DNA of 64,000 nucleotides from an uncultured Muribaculaceae bacterium (GCA_910584525.1 CAJUAT010000005.1:8541-72540); one strand, 5' to 3'; shown: positions 19,811-30,655, counted from the first letter of the stretch. Made by a program: numbers and translations. Notes: generated from the sequence alone by a model not told the origin.

Positions 19811-19837
19811 CCCTGTCCGGCACGAGGCCGGACAGGG
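19811..19837 (-). other. hairpin between atpE and atpF
   Basis: A perfect 11-bp stem (CCCTGTCCGGC with GCCGGACAGGG) and a 5-nt loop lie just after the atpE stop. Downstream on the minus strand there is only ATATTAAT, not a T-run. It is placed where it could protect the 3' end of an atpE-containing RNA or trim expression of the later genes; c subunits are needed in a large excess over the others. Nearly the same palindrome recurs at 27241-27267. Confidence 0.6.
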
Positions 19838-19849
19838 TCTGTTCCGGTT

Positions 19850-20152
<303 letters not shown>

Positions 20153-20178
20153 TTAATGTTTATTTTTTTATTGTTTTT

Positions 20179-21549
20179 TCAAATTTTATCTATCTGAGCC
20201 GCCTCTTTGGCAAGAAGTCTATGCTCCTCTTCGGCTTCCTTGTCCTTATGCTCCTCATGTTCCTCATGCTGCTGGGCCATGGCTATGAACAATGCCGACA
20301 GCAGCGTGAACACGTAAGCCTGGATAAACGACACCAGCACATCCAGCGCCAGCATGAACACCGTGAACAATACCGATATCACGGCAGTCCCGCCGGCAAC
20401 CGCGGCTCCGAAGGCCGCGAAGATGAAAATCAGAAGCGTCAGCGTGATCACGATCATGTGACCGCCCATCATGTTGGCGAAGAGTCGCACGGCCAATGCC
20501 GCCGGCTTCGTGAAGATGCCGAATATCTCTATGCACTGCATGATAGGCAGAGGAAACTTCAGCCAGATGGGCACATCGGGCCAGAATATCTCCTTCCAGT
20601 AGTGCTTGTTGCCCAGAATGTTGGTGAGCAGGAACGTGCACACGGCCAGCACCAGAGTCACGGCGATGTTGCCCGTAAGATTGGCGCCGCCAGGGAATAT
20701 CACTATAAGTCCCAGCAGGTTCATCGTCAGGATGAAGAAGAAGGCTGTGAGCAGGTAAGGAGCGAATTTCCTGGTGTTATCCCCCAAGGTAGGCTTGATG
20801 GTGTCGTAATATACGAAACCCACCAGCATCTCGAAGAATCCCATCCCCTTGCGCGGTGCCCTCATTCCTCTGCGGCGGTAATACCCCGTGAGTCCGAACA
20901 CCATGGCCAGAACAACGGCCACCGATATGAAGAGAGCCAGCACATTCTTGGTTATCGAAAGGTCCAGCGGACGGTATTCCCTGTAATAAGTGCCCGGTTT
21001 CTGCAGGTGTCCGTCTACTACGCTTTCCACGCATACATAACCGTCTATTACAGGTTCAGCCTCATACATCCCCTCTTTGGCGGGGGTGGCTTTGGCCACT
21101 TCGGCGTCCACCTTCTTACGGTCTTCCGGCGAAAGGTCGAAAATCTCCACCACCTTGTCCTTGTGGCTGCTTACCTTGGCTATGACGAAGCGGTAGGTCT
21201 TGCCGTCACGCTCGCATACCTTTACCACAGGCACCACATTATGGTGTATCTTCCCGCCGACAGTATCATTTACCATCTTGGTGAGGTCGGCGCTTGAGAA
21301 GGCGAACCATTTGCCATCCTCAGCCCTGACTATCACCGGAAGCGGAATGCGCTGCGTGTGGGAGAAGGGAACTTCCCAGCCATAGCCATCGCCGAGATGC
21401 TCAAAGATGATATCCTTGACATCCAGCTTTTCCTCCTGCTGTTCGGTTTTTTCCGCCGGGCCCTCCTCCGACTTGGAATTGTCGGAGCATCCCCAGCTTC
21501 CCAGCATCACCGCGATTGTCAGCAGTATGACTTGTATTTGTCTGTACAT
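20179..21549 (-). CDS. atpB: F1Fo ATP synthase subunit a with lipoprotein-like N-terminal extension
   Basis: 456 residues, against about 270 in E. coli. The C-terminal half is a normal a subunit, with the essential stator Arg at position 355 in AVRLFANMMGG and proton-channel helices after it. Before the first membrane helix (about residues 201-219) there is an extra soluble region. It opens with a signal peptide whose end looks like a lipobox (LGSWGC, Cys21) and contains IFEHLGDGYGWEVPF, typical of Bacteroidetes a subunits, then a mixed alpha/beta stretch to about residue 190. This part should face the periplasm. The C-terminus is a charged tail rich in His, Glu and Lys. It sits between atpC and atpE. 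Confidence 0.93.
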   Translation of the reverse strand: MYRQIQVILLTIAVMLGSWGCSDNSKSEEGPAEKTEQQEEKLDVKDIIFEHLGDGYGWEVPFSHTQRIPLPVIVRAEDGKWFAFSSADLTKMVNDTVGGKIHHNVVPVVKVCERDGKTYRFVIAKVSSHKDKVVEIFDLSPEDRKKVDAEVAKATPAKEGMYEAEPVIDGYVCVESVVDGHLQKPGTYYREYRPLDLSITKNVLALFISVAVVLAMVFGLTGYYRRRGMRAPRKGMGFFEMLVGFVYYDTIKPTLGDNTRKFAPYLLTAFFFILTMNLLGLIVIFPGGANLTGNIAVTLVLAVCTFLLTNILGNKHYWKEIFWPDVPIWLKFPLPIMQCIEIFGIFTKPAALAVRLFANMMGGHMIVITLTLLIFIFAAFGAAVAGGTAVISVLFTVFMLALDVLVSFIQAYVFTLLSALFIAMAQQHEEHEEHKDKEAEEEHRLLAKEAAQIDKI

Positions 21550-21570
21550 CTTCTGGTAGTTTGTACCGGC

Positions 21571-21807
21571 TTAATAGGCTAAGACGGAGATTTTGTTGTC
21601 GTTGACGTCGGCAATGCCGCCGTTGATTTCCATATCATGGCTTTCGCCGTCGGGCGTAAGGTAATGCACCGGACCCTTTACGAGCACCGATATCAGCGGT
21701 GCATGGTTGCGGAGCACCGTGAACGAACCGAGTTTTCCCGGCAACGTCACCAGCGTGACTTCGCCGGTGAAGGTCACTTCATGTGCCGATATTATCTCAA
21801 GGGTCAT
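21571..21807 (-). CDS. atpC: F1Fo ATP synthase subunit epsilon, short form
   Basis: 78 residues covering only the N-terminal beta-sandwich (VTLPGKLGSFTVLRNHAPLISVL). The C-terminal two-helix domain, which in E. coli and Bacillus inserts into F1 and inhibits ATP hydrolysis, is absent and the frame stops cleanly with no helical remnant behind it. Short epsilon subunits are known in Bacteroidetes. It lies 8 bp after atpD. Confidence 0.93.
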   Translation of the reverse strand: MTLEIISAHEVTFTGEVTLVTLPGKLGSFTVLRNHAPLISVLVKGPVHYLTPDGESHDMEINGGIADVNDNKISVLAY

Positions 21808-21815
21808 ATGCCGTA

Positions 21816-23342
<1,527 letters not shown>

Positions 23343-23363
23343 TTAAATATGACTCTCCACCAG

Positions 23364-24461
23364 TCAGAAATGCCATCCGAAAGCCACGAACACTGCCATC
23401 AACAGCAGATTGGCCAACGCGAAAGGCATGAGGTATTTCCATTCGAACGCAATCAGCTGGTCGATACGCACACGCGGGAACGTCCACTTGAACCATATGA
23501 TCACATAGCTTATGAAGAAGGCCTTTGCGAGGAACCACACAATGCCGGGGATATAATTCATGATATCGTTGAAGCCGTCCCAGCCGGGGATATGCAGCGG
23601 CATCCATCCTCCCAGGAACATCAGGCTGGCTATACCCGACACGATGAACAGGTTGAGGTATTCGGCAAGATAGAAGAAACCGAAATGAATACCGGAATAC
23701 TCTGTATGGTAACCTGCGGTAAGCTCATGCTCGGCCTCGGGGAGGTCGAAGGGTCCGCGGTTGGTCTCGGCGGTAGCCGCCACTATGTATATCAGGAAGG
23801 CGATGATTGCGGGCACATGACCCTTGAAGAGGAACCATGCGTCGGTCTGCGCCGTCACCAGGTCGCTGATTTTCATGGGATGAATGTCGGGGTTGCTGCC
23901 GGCGAGCACCACTATGGCCATCAGGGCGAGACCCAGCGAAATCTCATAGCTTATCATCTGGGCGCCGCTACGCATGGCGCCGATAAGGGTATACTTGTTA
24001 TTGGATGCCCAGCCTGCCAGCAATATGCCCAGCACGCCTACGGAGCTGACCGCCAGCACGAAGAAGATACCGATATTCCAGTCGATGATCTGCAGTCCGT
24101 TGCCCCACGGCAGACACGCCAGCATCACTACCGAAGCCGTAATCACCAGATAAGGGGCAAGCTTGAAGAGGAACCGGTCGGTACCCTTGAGGCATATCAG
24201 CTCCTTGATAAGTATCTTGAACATGTCGGCGAAGACCTGCAGCAGACCCCATGGTCCTACGCGCATAGGTCCCAGTCGACACTGGAAATAGGCGCAAAGT
24301 TTTCGCTCGTACAATATATAGAACAGCGCCAGCACTGTGTAGGTGAGCAGTATCAGCACACCGATTATTACGCATTCTATGAGGACTGCCAGCCAGTCGG
24401 CCATGCCGAGGCCCAGCAACCAGTCATTGAAGCACGCTGTCCATTTGCCAAAGTCAAACAT
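23364..24461 (-). CDS. nuoH: NADH-quinone oxidoreductase subunit H
   Basis: 365 residues, about eight membrane helices. The NuoH signatures are intact: RKLCAYFQCRLGPMRVGPWGLLQVFADMFK near the start, AETNRGPFDLPEAEHELTAGYHTEYSG and the C-terminal PRVRIDQLIAFEWKYLMPF. It forms the base of the quinone cavity and links hydrophilic and membrane arms. The next gene downstream is atpD rather than nuoI. Confidence 0.96.
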   Translation of the reverse strand: MFDFGKWTACFNDWLLGLGMADWLAVLIECVIIGVLILLTYTVLALFYILYERKLCAYFQCRLGPMRVGPWGLLQVFADMFKILIKELICLKGTDRFLFKLAPYLVITASVVMLACLPWGNGLQIIDWNIGIFFVLAVSSVGVLGILLAGWASNNKYTLIGAMRSGAQMISYEISLGLALMAIVVLAGSNPDIHPMKISDLVTAQTDAWFLFKGHVPAIIAFLIYIVAATAETNRGPFDLPEAEHELTAGYHTEYSGIHFGFFYLAEYLNLFIVSGIASLMFLGGWMPLHIPGWDGFNDIMNYIPGIVWFLAKAFFISYVIIWFKWTFPRVRIDQLIAFEWKYLMPFALANLLLMAVFVAFGWHF

Positions 24462-24492
24462 ATCTTGTCTCGTTGTTATTGTCTAAACTTAA

Positions 24493-26124
24493 TTAACGGT
24501 CGATATCGGGAATCACGAAGTCGAGAGCCGCGCCGATGGTTATAAGGTCGGCGATCATATACCCCGAGCATGTGAGGTCCATGACACCCACGAGGTTGAA
24601 GCAGGGGCTCTGGAAATGTACCCTGTACGGATTCTTGGAGCCGTCGCTCTCGATATATACTCCGAAAGCACCTCTTGAGGCCTCCACCTGCTGGTACCAG
24701 CGTCCTGCCGGCAGCTTGATGAGCTTCGGCACCTGTGCACGGATATCTCCCTCAGGTATATTGTCGACAAGCTGCTCCAGGATGCGGCAGCTCTGCTCTA
24801 TCTCCTTCATCCTCACCATGTAGCGGCTGTAGGAGTCGCAGCCGTCAAGAAGCACCTCGTCGAAGTCGAGCTCCGAATATATGCTGTAAGGATGTTTCTT
24901 GCGGGTATCGTTGCTCCAGTTGCTGCCTCGGCCGCTCGGGCCGGTGATGTCGTAGTTTATGGCATCCTCCTTGCTGAGGTGTCCCACTCCTACCAACCGG
25001 TTGCGGGCTATGATGTTGCCGGAGAATACCTTGTGGTATTCCTTGAGCCTGTCGGGCATGATCTCCAGCAGATGCTTCACATCCTTGCAGAAATCGGGAT
25101 GCAGGTCGGCTATCACGCCGCCAATCACGTTATAGTTCATCGACATGCGTGCTCCGCAGGTCTTCTCGAAGATATCGAGCACCATCTCGCGCTCGCGGAA
25201 TCCGTAGAAGAATGCGGTGGTGGCACCGAGGTCCATGGCCGTACAGCCGAACGACAGCAGATGCGACGATATACGCATGAGCTCGTCCATCATCACGCGG
25301 ATCACCTCGGCCCGACGGGGCACCTCTATGCCCAACGCCTTCTCGATGCACATGCACAGACAGTGACGGTTCTGATGTGCCGACATATAATCCATACGGT
25401 CGGTGAAATGCAGAATCTGCGGATAGGTCATCCCTTCGCAGAGTTTCTCGATGCCTCGGTGTATATATCCCGACACCACGTCTACCTTGTTGACCTTCTC
25501 GCCGTCGATGGCGGCGCGGAAACGCATCACGCCATGGGTCGAAGGGTGCTGCGGCCCTATGTTGACAACATAGTCGTTCTCCTCGAACACCTTGCCCGGC
25601 ACTTCCTTAACCTTGCCGTTCTCCAGCTTGTAGCTGCGCGTGTCGTCCTCGTTGATCTCATCCTCCATCCTGATGGGGTTGAGCTCCGGGTTGGCGTCAT
25701 AATCCTTGCGCAAGGGGTGGCCCACCCAGTCATTGCGCAAAAAGAACCGACGCATGTCGGGATGGTCTATGAACTTGATGCCGTACATGTCGTAGACTTC
25801 GCGTTCCTGGAAATTGGCCACCTTCCACAGGTCGGTTACAGAATGTATATAAGCGTTGTCGCGGTCGCCGGAGGCAGTCACTTTTACGGCGAGCATCTCC
25901 CAGTCGTGAGTGGTGGAGGTCAGGTAGTATACCACGCCGAGCTCCTCTTTCCAGTCCATGCCCACCACGGCCGTCAACACGTCGAATCCGAGCTTGGGGT
26001 CGTTCTTGAGCTTGCCGGCAAAATCATGCCAGTCGGCCTCCTTGACAGTGACCAGAAGACATTCGCCTTCCTCGAACTCCGCCGCCGGATAAATCTTCTT
26101 GATATTTTCTTGTAATTGGCTCAT
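24493..26124 (-). CDS. nuoCD: NADH-quinone oxidoreductase fused subunits C and D
   Basis: 543 residues. Residues of about 1-150 are the NuoC (30 kDa) domain, ending in the signature EREVYDMYGIKFIDHPDMRRFFL. From about residue 185 the NuoD (49 kDa) domain begins (NIGPQHPSTHGVMRF), with YIHRGIEKLCEGMTYPQ and the C-terminal GAALDFVIPDIDR. The fusion is a normal state in several lineages, including Bacteroidetes. NuoD lines the quinone-binding site next to NuoB. Confidence 0.95.
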   Translation of the reverse strand: MSQLQENIKKIYPAAEFEEGECLLVTVKEADWHDFAGKLKNDPKLGFDVLTAVVGMDWKEELGVVYYLTSTTHDWEMLAVKVTASGDRDNAYIHSVTDLWKVANFQEREVYDMYGIKFIDHPDMRRFFLRNDWVGHPLRKDYDANPELNPIRMEDEINEDDTRSYKLENGKVKEVPGKVFEENDYVVNIGPQHPSTHGVMRFRAAIDGEKVNKVDVVSGYIHRGIEKLCEGMTYPQILHFTDRMDYMSAHQNRHCLCMCIEKALGIEVPRRAEVIRVMMDELMRISSHLLSFGCTAMDLGATTAFFYGFREREMVLDIFEKTCGARMSMNYNVIGGVIADLHPDFCKDVKHLLEIMPDRLKEYHKVFSGNIIARNRLVGVGHLSKEDAINYDITGPSGRGSNWSNDTRKKHPYSIYSELDFDEVLLDGCDSYSRYMVRMKEIEQSCRILEQLVDNIPEGDIRAQVPKLIKLPAGRWYQQVEASRGAFGVYIESDGSKNPYRVHFQSPCFNLVGVMDLTCSGYMIADLITIGAALDFVIPDIDR

Positions 26125-26141
26125 AATTGTCTATGCGAAAG

Positions 26142-26756
26142 TTATCCGATCTGCCCCTTTTCCTCGGGATGTTCGGCGAAGAACTCCTCGATTTTCTCCT
26201 TTCTGTTGGCGCCGCCGAAGAATTTCTCCACCTTGATTTTGCGCTGGAGCTGCATAAGGCCATAGAACATTGCTTCGGGACGAGGCGGGCAACCGGGCAC
26301 ATAAACGTCGACCGGAAGGATTTTGTCCACGCCGGGCAACACGCAATATGAATTTTTGAAAGGGCCGCCTGATACGGCGCAGCCGCCGCAGGCTATCACG
26401 TACTTAGGCTCGGCGAGCTGCTCGTAAAGGCGTCGGAGCACGGGAGCCATACGATGCACTATCGTGCCCTGGACCATGATATAATCGGCCTGTCGGGGAG
26501 AGTTGCGCGCCACCTCGAAGCCGAAACGGGCCATGTCGTAACGCGCCGCACCAAGACTCATGAACTCTATGGCACAGCACGATGTGCCGAAGCACAACGG
26601 CCATAGGGAATTGGCTCGTCCCCAGTTAATCAATTCGTCGAATTTTCCTACCACTACATTGGCACCCGTCGCGTTAAGCTCTTCAACCAACTTGTCGATA
26701 TACTCGTTGTTTTTGAAGTCTTCGCGCTTCATGCTCTTGATAGAGTCTATTCCCAT
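26142..26756 (-). CDS. nuoB: NADH-quinone oxidoreductase subunit B (cluster N2)
   Basis: 204 residues. Cluster N2 ligands are present as the tandem Cys60-Cys61 (GTSCCAIEF), Cys126 (GGCAVSGG) and Cys156 (VPGCPPRPE). A C-terminal extension of about 30 charged residues follows the conserved fold. Its start overlaps the nuoA stop by 10 bp. It passes electrons to quinone. Confidence 0.96.
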   Translation of the reverse strand: MGIDSIKSMKREDFKNNEYIDKLVEELNATGANVVVGKFDELINWGRANSLWPLCFGTSCCAIEFMSLGAARYDMARFGFEVARNSPRQADYIMVQGTIVHRMAPVLRRLYEQLAEPKYVIACGGCAVSGGPFKNSYCVLPGVDKILPVDVYVPGCPPRPEAMFYGLMQLQRKIKVEKFFGGANRKEKIEEFFAEHPEEKGQIG

Positions 26757-27118
26757 TTCAACGCTCCTTTACGCCAGGCATAGGCCAGGCCCATGATCAA
26801 TACAAACATAAAAATGCCGATACACAGCAGTCCTGCCGGTCCCATCCCCCCCATCACGGTGGCCCAGGGATACAGGAAAACTACCTCGACATCAAACAAC
26901 AGAAACAGTATGGCAATGATGTAATATCCCGCCTTGAACTGTATCATGGACGCACCACGCGTCGGTATGCCGCACTCGTAAGCCTCGCTCTTCTTGACGC
27001 TGTACGACCGCGGTGAAATCAATTTGGCAATCAGCAACGCCGCGAATACCAGCGCCACGCCCGTTATCAGTGCCGTGATGCTCAGTACGCCGTTACTGAT
27101 GTTGCACATTAACTCCAT
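26747..27118 (-). CDS. nuoA: NADH-quinone oxidoreductase subunit A
   Basis: 123 residues from ATG 27118. A longer frame opens at 27208, but that start would lie upstream of the predicted transcription start and adds 30 residues with no family match, so I reject it. Three membrane helices and the conserved loop [44 protein letters not shown] are present in outline (Cys in the TM1-2 loop, the acidic DVE). It is the first gene of the nuo-atp operon, about 70 nt behind the promoter. Confidence 0.95.
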   Translation of the reverse strand: MELMCNISNGVLSITALITGVALVFAALLIAKLISPRSYSVKKSEAYECGIPTRGASMIQFKAGYYIIAILFLLFDVEVVFLYPWATVMGGMGPAGLLCIGIFMFVLIMGLAYAWRKGALKWE

Positions 27119-27195
27119 AATATGGTGTCTTTTGTTAATAGTTAGAAACGCACCGACAGGTGTGCACCTTATTGCACACTGCCCGTACTTTGGTG

Positions 27196-27227
27196 CAAAG
27201 TTACCCAAAATTTCCCAATACTACAAA
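27196..27227 (-). promoter_or_regulatory. promoter of the nuo-atp operon
   Basis: On the minus strand TTTG (27227-27224), exactly 20 nt, then TAACTTTG (27203-27196): a full match to the Bacteroidetes consensus. The transcript would start near 27192 with a leader of about 70 nt before nuoA. I found no comparable match at the nuoH/atpD or atpG/nuoI junctions. Confidence 0.78.
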
Positions 27228-27240
27228 TAAAAATAGATTC

Positions 27241-27267
27241 GCCCTGTCCGGCTTGGCCGGGCAGGGC
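27241..27267 (-). terminator. Rho-independent terminator of the lipoprotein gene
   Basis: A 12-bp stem (GCCCTGYCCGGC type, one G-U) with a 3-nt loop, followed on the minus strand by GAATCTATTTTTATTT. It lies 32 bp past the lipoprotein stop and just upstream of the nuo promoter. The stem nearly repeats the hairpin at 19811-19837. Confidence 0.75.
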
Positions 27268-27298
27268 GTTCTTATTACTGAGATTCTGTATTGTAGGC

Positions 27299-28225
27299 TT
27301 ATTTCTCCTGTACCGGATAGAGGAACATTCCCGAGGCTTCCCCTTCATAAATGCCGGCAACCTTGTAGCGGCAGGTCATCCCCTCCATGCCGGGGGTGCT
27401 AAGAAGCTTGAAGCTGTCGAAACGGAACCGCGTGTTGGGCGTATTCTCGGGCACCATCACCGGATCAACATTCTGCGCCGATATCTCGAAGCCCATAAGC
27501 GAGAACTTCAGTGGCAGGTCCTTCAGTACGAAGTTCACCGCCGGAGCCTTCTCGGCAAACTTGGCGTTGTAGAAGAATACATCCGCCGTATAGTTGCCGG
27601 CTTTCGAAAGGTTCATCTTCACGCGGTAGGTGATATTTTCGTTCTCATAAGGACTGCCGTCGCCGGGATACTGCGTCATCGTCAGGCCGGTATAGAGCAT
27701 GTCGGGCCAGAATGTCTTCACGTCGTATTCTCCCAAAGTATACTGCATGAAGGAATATCCTTTGTTGGCGGGCACGAGCAGCGGGTTTGCCTTCAGCTGG
27801 TTCTCCAGGCTGCCGATCAGCGTCTTGTTGTTGGCGTTGGTGCACTCCGTAAGGTCGCAGCGTAGTTTGGTCACGGGCGTGGGTGTGCCTCCCGCATCTG
27901 CCGCCTTCATGAACCGGAATGGATGTCCCTTCTCCTTGTCGATGCTGATGTTGTAACCGTAGATGAACGGTATCATGTCGGTCTGGAACTTCTGCACGCC
28001 GGTGCCTGTACTCAGATCCTCGGTGCTGATCTGGGTGGTCATGGCCGTAAGATTGCTGTAATACTTATAGGTGGTAGGGGCAACCACCGGGGCGGCTCCC
28101 GATTTCGACACCAGCGAGTAAGTTTCTATCGTGATGGTCTGCGTGTTGATGGGCTCGCTCTCCTTGTTGCAGGAGGTCACGCCCATTATCAGTGCTCCGC
28201 AGGCGAGCAGTGCGATTTTCTTCAT
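27299..28225 (-). CDS. hypothetical lipoprotein, TonB-receptor partner
   Basis: 308 residues. It starts with a lipoprotein signal peptide (MKKIALLACGALIMGVTSC, lipobox Cys19). The mature part is beta-rich, with NFVLKDLPLKFSLMGFEI and FDSFKLLSTPGMEG toward the end, and no catalytic motif that I recognise. It follows the TonB-dependent receptor by 63 bp and is followed by a terminator, so the two form an operon. By analogy with other receptor/lipoprotein pairs it may be a surface or periplasmic binding protein, but no family is recognised. Confidence 0.75.
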   Translation of the reverse strand: MKKIALLACGALIMGVTSCNKESEPINTQTITIETYSLVSKSGAAPVVAPTTYKYYSNLTAMTTQISTEDLSTGTGVQKFQTDMIPFIYGYNISIDKEKGHPFRFMKAADAGGTPTPVTKLRCDLTECTNANNKTLIGSLENQLKANPLLVPANKGYSFMQYTLGEYDVKTFWPDMLYTGLTMTQYPGDGSPYENENITYRVKMNLSKAGNYTADVFFYNAKFAEKAPAVNFVLKDLPLKFSLMGFEISAQNVDPVMVPENTPNTRFRFDSFKLLSTPGMEGMTCRYKVAGIYEGEASGMFLYPVQEK

Positions 28226-28288
28226 ATTCTCTTATTCTGTTTTATCATTAACGCTGTCGGTACCGCTATATTATGAATGGCTACACTT

Positions 28289-30541
28289 CTAAATGGATAA
28301 TCTGAGTGTTGCGCCCACCTGCAGAGGGCGTCCGCGCTGCAGGAACTCGTTGCCCATCGACATGAAATAGAAGGTATCGTAACGCGTTGCTGTCAGGTTC
28401 TTGCCCCATACCTGCAGGCTCCATCGCTTGGCTTCCAGCGTGACCGACGCCCCCAACAGCGCATAGAAATTCTGATGAAGGGTGTTGGCCTCGTTCCAGT
28501 ATATCTTGCCGTTGCCTCTGAGATTCACGTCCACGGTCAGCCCGCTGACATGCCTCCCTTTCAGAGGCTGATACCATAATCCCTGCACAAAGAGCGTGTT
28601 CCTGGGAGCGTACGGCAGGTTCTTGCCGGCATAGTCGTGGATGCCGTTGAAGAATTTCACGAACCGTGCGTCGGTGAAGCCATAGCTGGCGTTAAGCTCT
28701 ATGTTGCGTGTCACCTCCCATGTCAGCGATACCTCGCAGCCTGCGCTGCGCGTCTTGCCGGCATTGGTCATCACGCGCCCTGTCGTTGTCCCGTCGGGAA
28801 ACATCGTCAGCTGCTGGTCGCAACAGTCTATATAGAAGGCCGACAGGTCGATGCCCACCTTACCCCCGGCAAACGACAGATGCGACCCTATCTCGTAATT
28901 CCAGCTGTACTCGGGCTTATATCCCACCACTTCGTCCACATCGTATGCCGCCGACAGTCCCATCAGTCCCATGAGCCGCTGCTGCAGCACGTCGCTGAAC
29001 ATCTGAGTGTTGAATCCTCCTGCCTTCCATCCTTTGGATATGGTGGCATACACGTTGCAGTCGCCGCCGGCCGTGAGGTCGTAAAGCACGCTCACCTTAG
29101 GCATCCAGTTGAAATAGCTCCTCCTCTCGTGTCCCCGGTCGTCGATTTTAACATCCTTGTGCGAGTATGGTTCCTGCGTACCGTCGGCCATGTGCATCAC
29201 CTCATAACCTGTATCGCACTGGCTGTGGTAGTTGAGGCGCGAGGTCTCCCAGTCGAGCCGCAGTCCCGCCGTGAGATGCCATCTTCCAAGGTCGAACTCC
29301 GACTGATGATACACCGCGGCACCCCCCGATGGGATGGTAAAATCGCTGTGTAGCACAAACTCCCGGCTGTCCCATACTATCGGATAGTCGGGATTCGACT
29401 CATTGCGGTGCTTCTCTATGAGTTCCGATATTCCTTTGTCCTTGAAGGTCACGGGGGCTGTCATGTCGAGGTTGCGGAAAAATCCGAAAGCGCCGGCGAG
29501 CCATTTGTATCTGCCGCCAAGACCCTTACCCTTGAACACCACGTCTTCCGTGATGCCAAGGTCGCGCTGCTTCTGCGTCAGCGTGAAGTATGACTCCGGC
29601 AGGAAGTCCTGGTCGAGGGTCATGTTGTCGTCGAGCCACTGCACGCTGGTCACCGATGTCATCGTGAACTTCTCCTTGCGCCAGCTCAGCGTCAGCCCGT
29701 CGTTGACCGTAAACCGGCGGTAATAACATGGGTCGTTATAGTTTATCTCGTCTGTCGCCACCGAGCGGTATGGATACCCTCCCTGGCTGAGGAGTGTGGT
29801 GCTGAGCACGTTCTGGAGGAAGAGGTCTGGGTTGACCCTTGCGTCGAGCTTCAGTCGCAGGCCGCCCGACACTTCATGGTCGAGTTTCTTGCCGTCGTAT
29901 TCGTTGCGGAAGAAGCCGCCGAGGTAGTCAAAATTGGCAATGGCGGCTACGGCTGTCTTTTCGCTGAACTTATGGTACCAGCCTGCCGAGGCGCGGTAGT
30001 CGTTGCCCATGCCGCCGTAGAGCGATACTCTCCATCCCTGCCACCGCAGCGGCGAGAGGGTGGTGATGTTGATGAGGCCTCCCATGGTGTTGCGGCCGAA
30101 GAGTGTTGACTGCGGACCGCGGAGCATCTCCACCGATGCTATGTCGGCGAGGTCGAAGTCATAGGCATTCTTGTTGAGATAGGGCACATTGTCGACGGTA
30201 AGGCCTACGGCCGGCTGGTCGATACGTGCTCCGATGCCGCGCACGTAGATTGACGACGTGATGCGCGACCCATAGTCGGGGATGTAGAAGTTGGGCACTA
30301 TGTCGGAGATGCCTTTCATCGACACGGCGCCAGCCTGTTCGAGTTCCACGCGCCCTATCACGGTAGCCGACACGGCATCATGGTCGAGCCGGTCCTTCTG
30401 CTTCACCGACACCACGTTGACCTCCTGCAGCGTGGTAGCATCGGCATCCGCGCCCATGGCTACGGTATCGACGCGCTCCTCTCCTGCCAGCCGCAGCACC
30501 ATAATAAGCACCCCCGTTATCGCTATCACTCTTCTTTTCAC
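28289..30541 (-). CDS. TonB-dependent outer-membrane receptor (siderophore/vitamin type)
   Basis: 750 residues with start codon GTG at 30541; an in-frame TAA at 30553-30551 rules out any longer form. Signal peptide KRRVIAITGVLIMVLRLAG. The plug domain is clear: ISDIVPNFYIPDYGSRI, SIYVRGIGARIDQPAVGLTVDNVPY, and VEMLRGPQSTLFGRNTMGGLINI. The barrel ends LQRGRPLQVGATLRLSI. There is no SusC-type carboxypeptidase-like extension, so it resembles iron-siderophore or cobalamin receptors rather than SusC. The substrate cannot be named. It is cotranscribed with the lipoprotein downstream. Confidence 0.9.
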   Translation of the reverse strand: MKRRVIAITGVLIMVLRLAGEERVDTVAMGADADATTLQEVNVVSVKQKDRLDHDAVSATVIGRVELEQAGAVSMKGISDIVPNFYIPDYGSRITSSIYVRGIGARIDQPAVGLTVDNVPYLNKNAYDFDLADIASVEMLRGPQSTLFGRNTMGGLINITTLSPLRWQGWRVSLYGGMGNDYRASAGWYHKFSEKTAVAAIANFDYLGGFFRNEYDGKKLDHEVSGGLRLKLDARVNPDLFLQNVLSTTLLSQGGYPYRSVATDEINYNDPCYYRRFTVNDGLTLSWRKEKFTMTSVTSVQWLDDNMTLDQDFLPESYFTLTQKQRDLGITEDVVFKGKGLGGRYKWLAGAFGFFRNLDMTAPVTFKDKGISELIEKHRNESNPDYPIVWDSREFVLHSDFTIPSGGAAVYHQSEFDLGRWHLTAGLRLDWETSRLNYHSQCDTGYEVMHMADGTQEPYSHKDVKIDDRGHERRSYFNWMPKVSVLYDLTAGGDCNVYATISKGWKAGGFNTQMFSDVLQQRLMGLMGLSAAYDVDEVVGYKPEYSWNYEIGSHLSFAGGKVGIDLSAFYIDCCDQQLTMFPDGTTTGRVMTNAGKTRSAGCEVSLTWEVTRNIELNASYGFTDARFVKFFNGIHDYAGKNLPYAPRNTLFVQGLWYQPLKGRHVSGLTVDVNLRGNGKIYWNEANTLHQNFYALLGASVTLEAKRWSLQVWGKNLTATRYDTFYFMSMGNEFLQRGRPLQVGATLRLSI

Positions 30542-30545
30542 AGTG

Positions 30546-30577
30546 CAAAGTTATCCCATTTGCCCCAATCGGCCAAA
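30546..30577 (-). promoter_or_regulatory. promoter of the TonB receptor operon
   Basis: On the minus strand TTTG (30577-30574), 20 nt, TAACTTTG (30553-30546). The -7 box ends only 4 nt before the GTG start at 30541, so the transcript would have a leader of about 2 nt or none. Confidence 0.65.
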
Positions 30578-30655
30578 TACTCCTCCCCCACGCGCCTTTT
30601 TACCTGATTCCCGGTACTGAACTTTCTACAGGAATCACAGAACTAAAAATTTAGG

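Noticed and set aside
27119..27208. longer nuoA starting at 27208
   Set aside because: That start lies upstream of the predicted transcription start and adds 30 residues with no match to NuoA.
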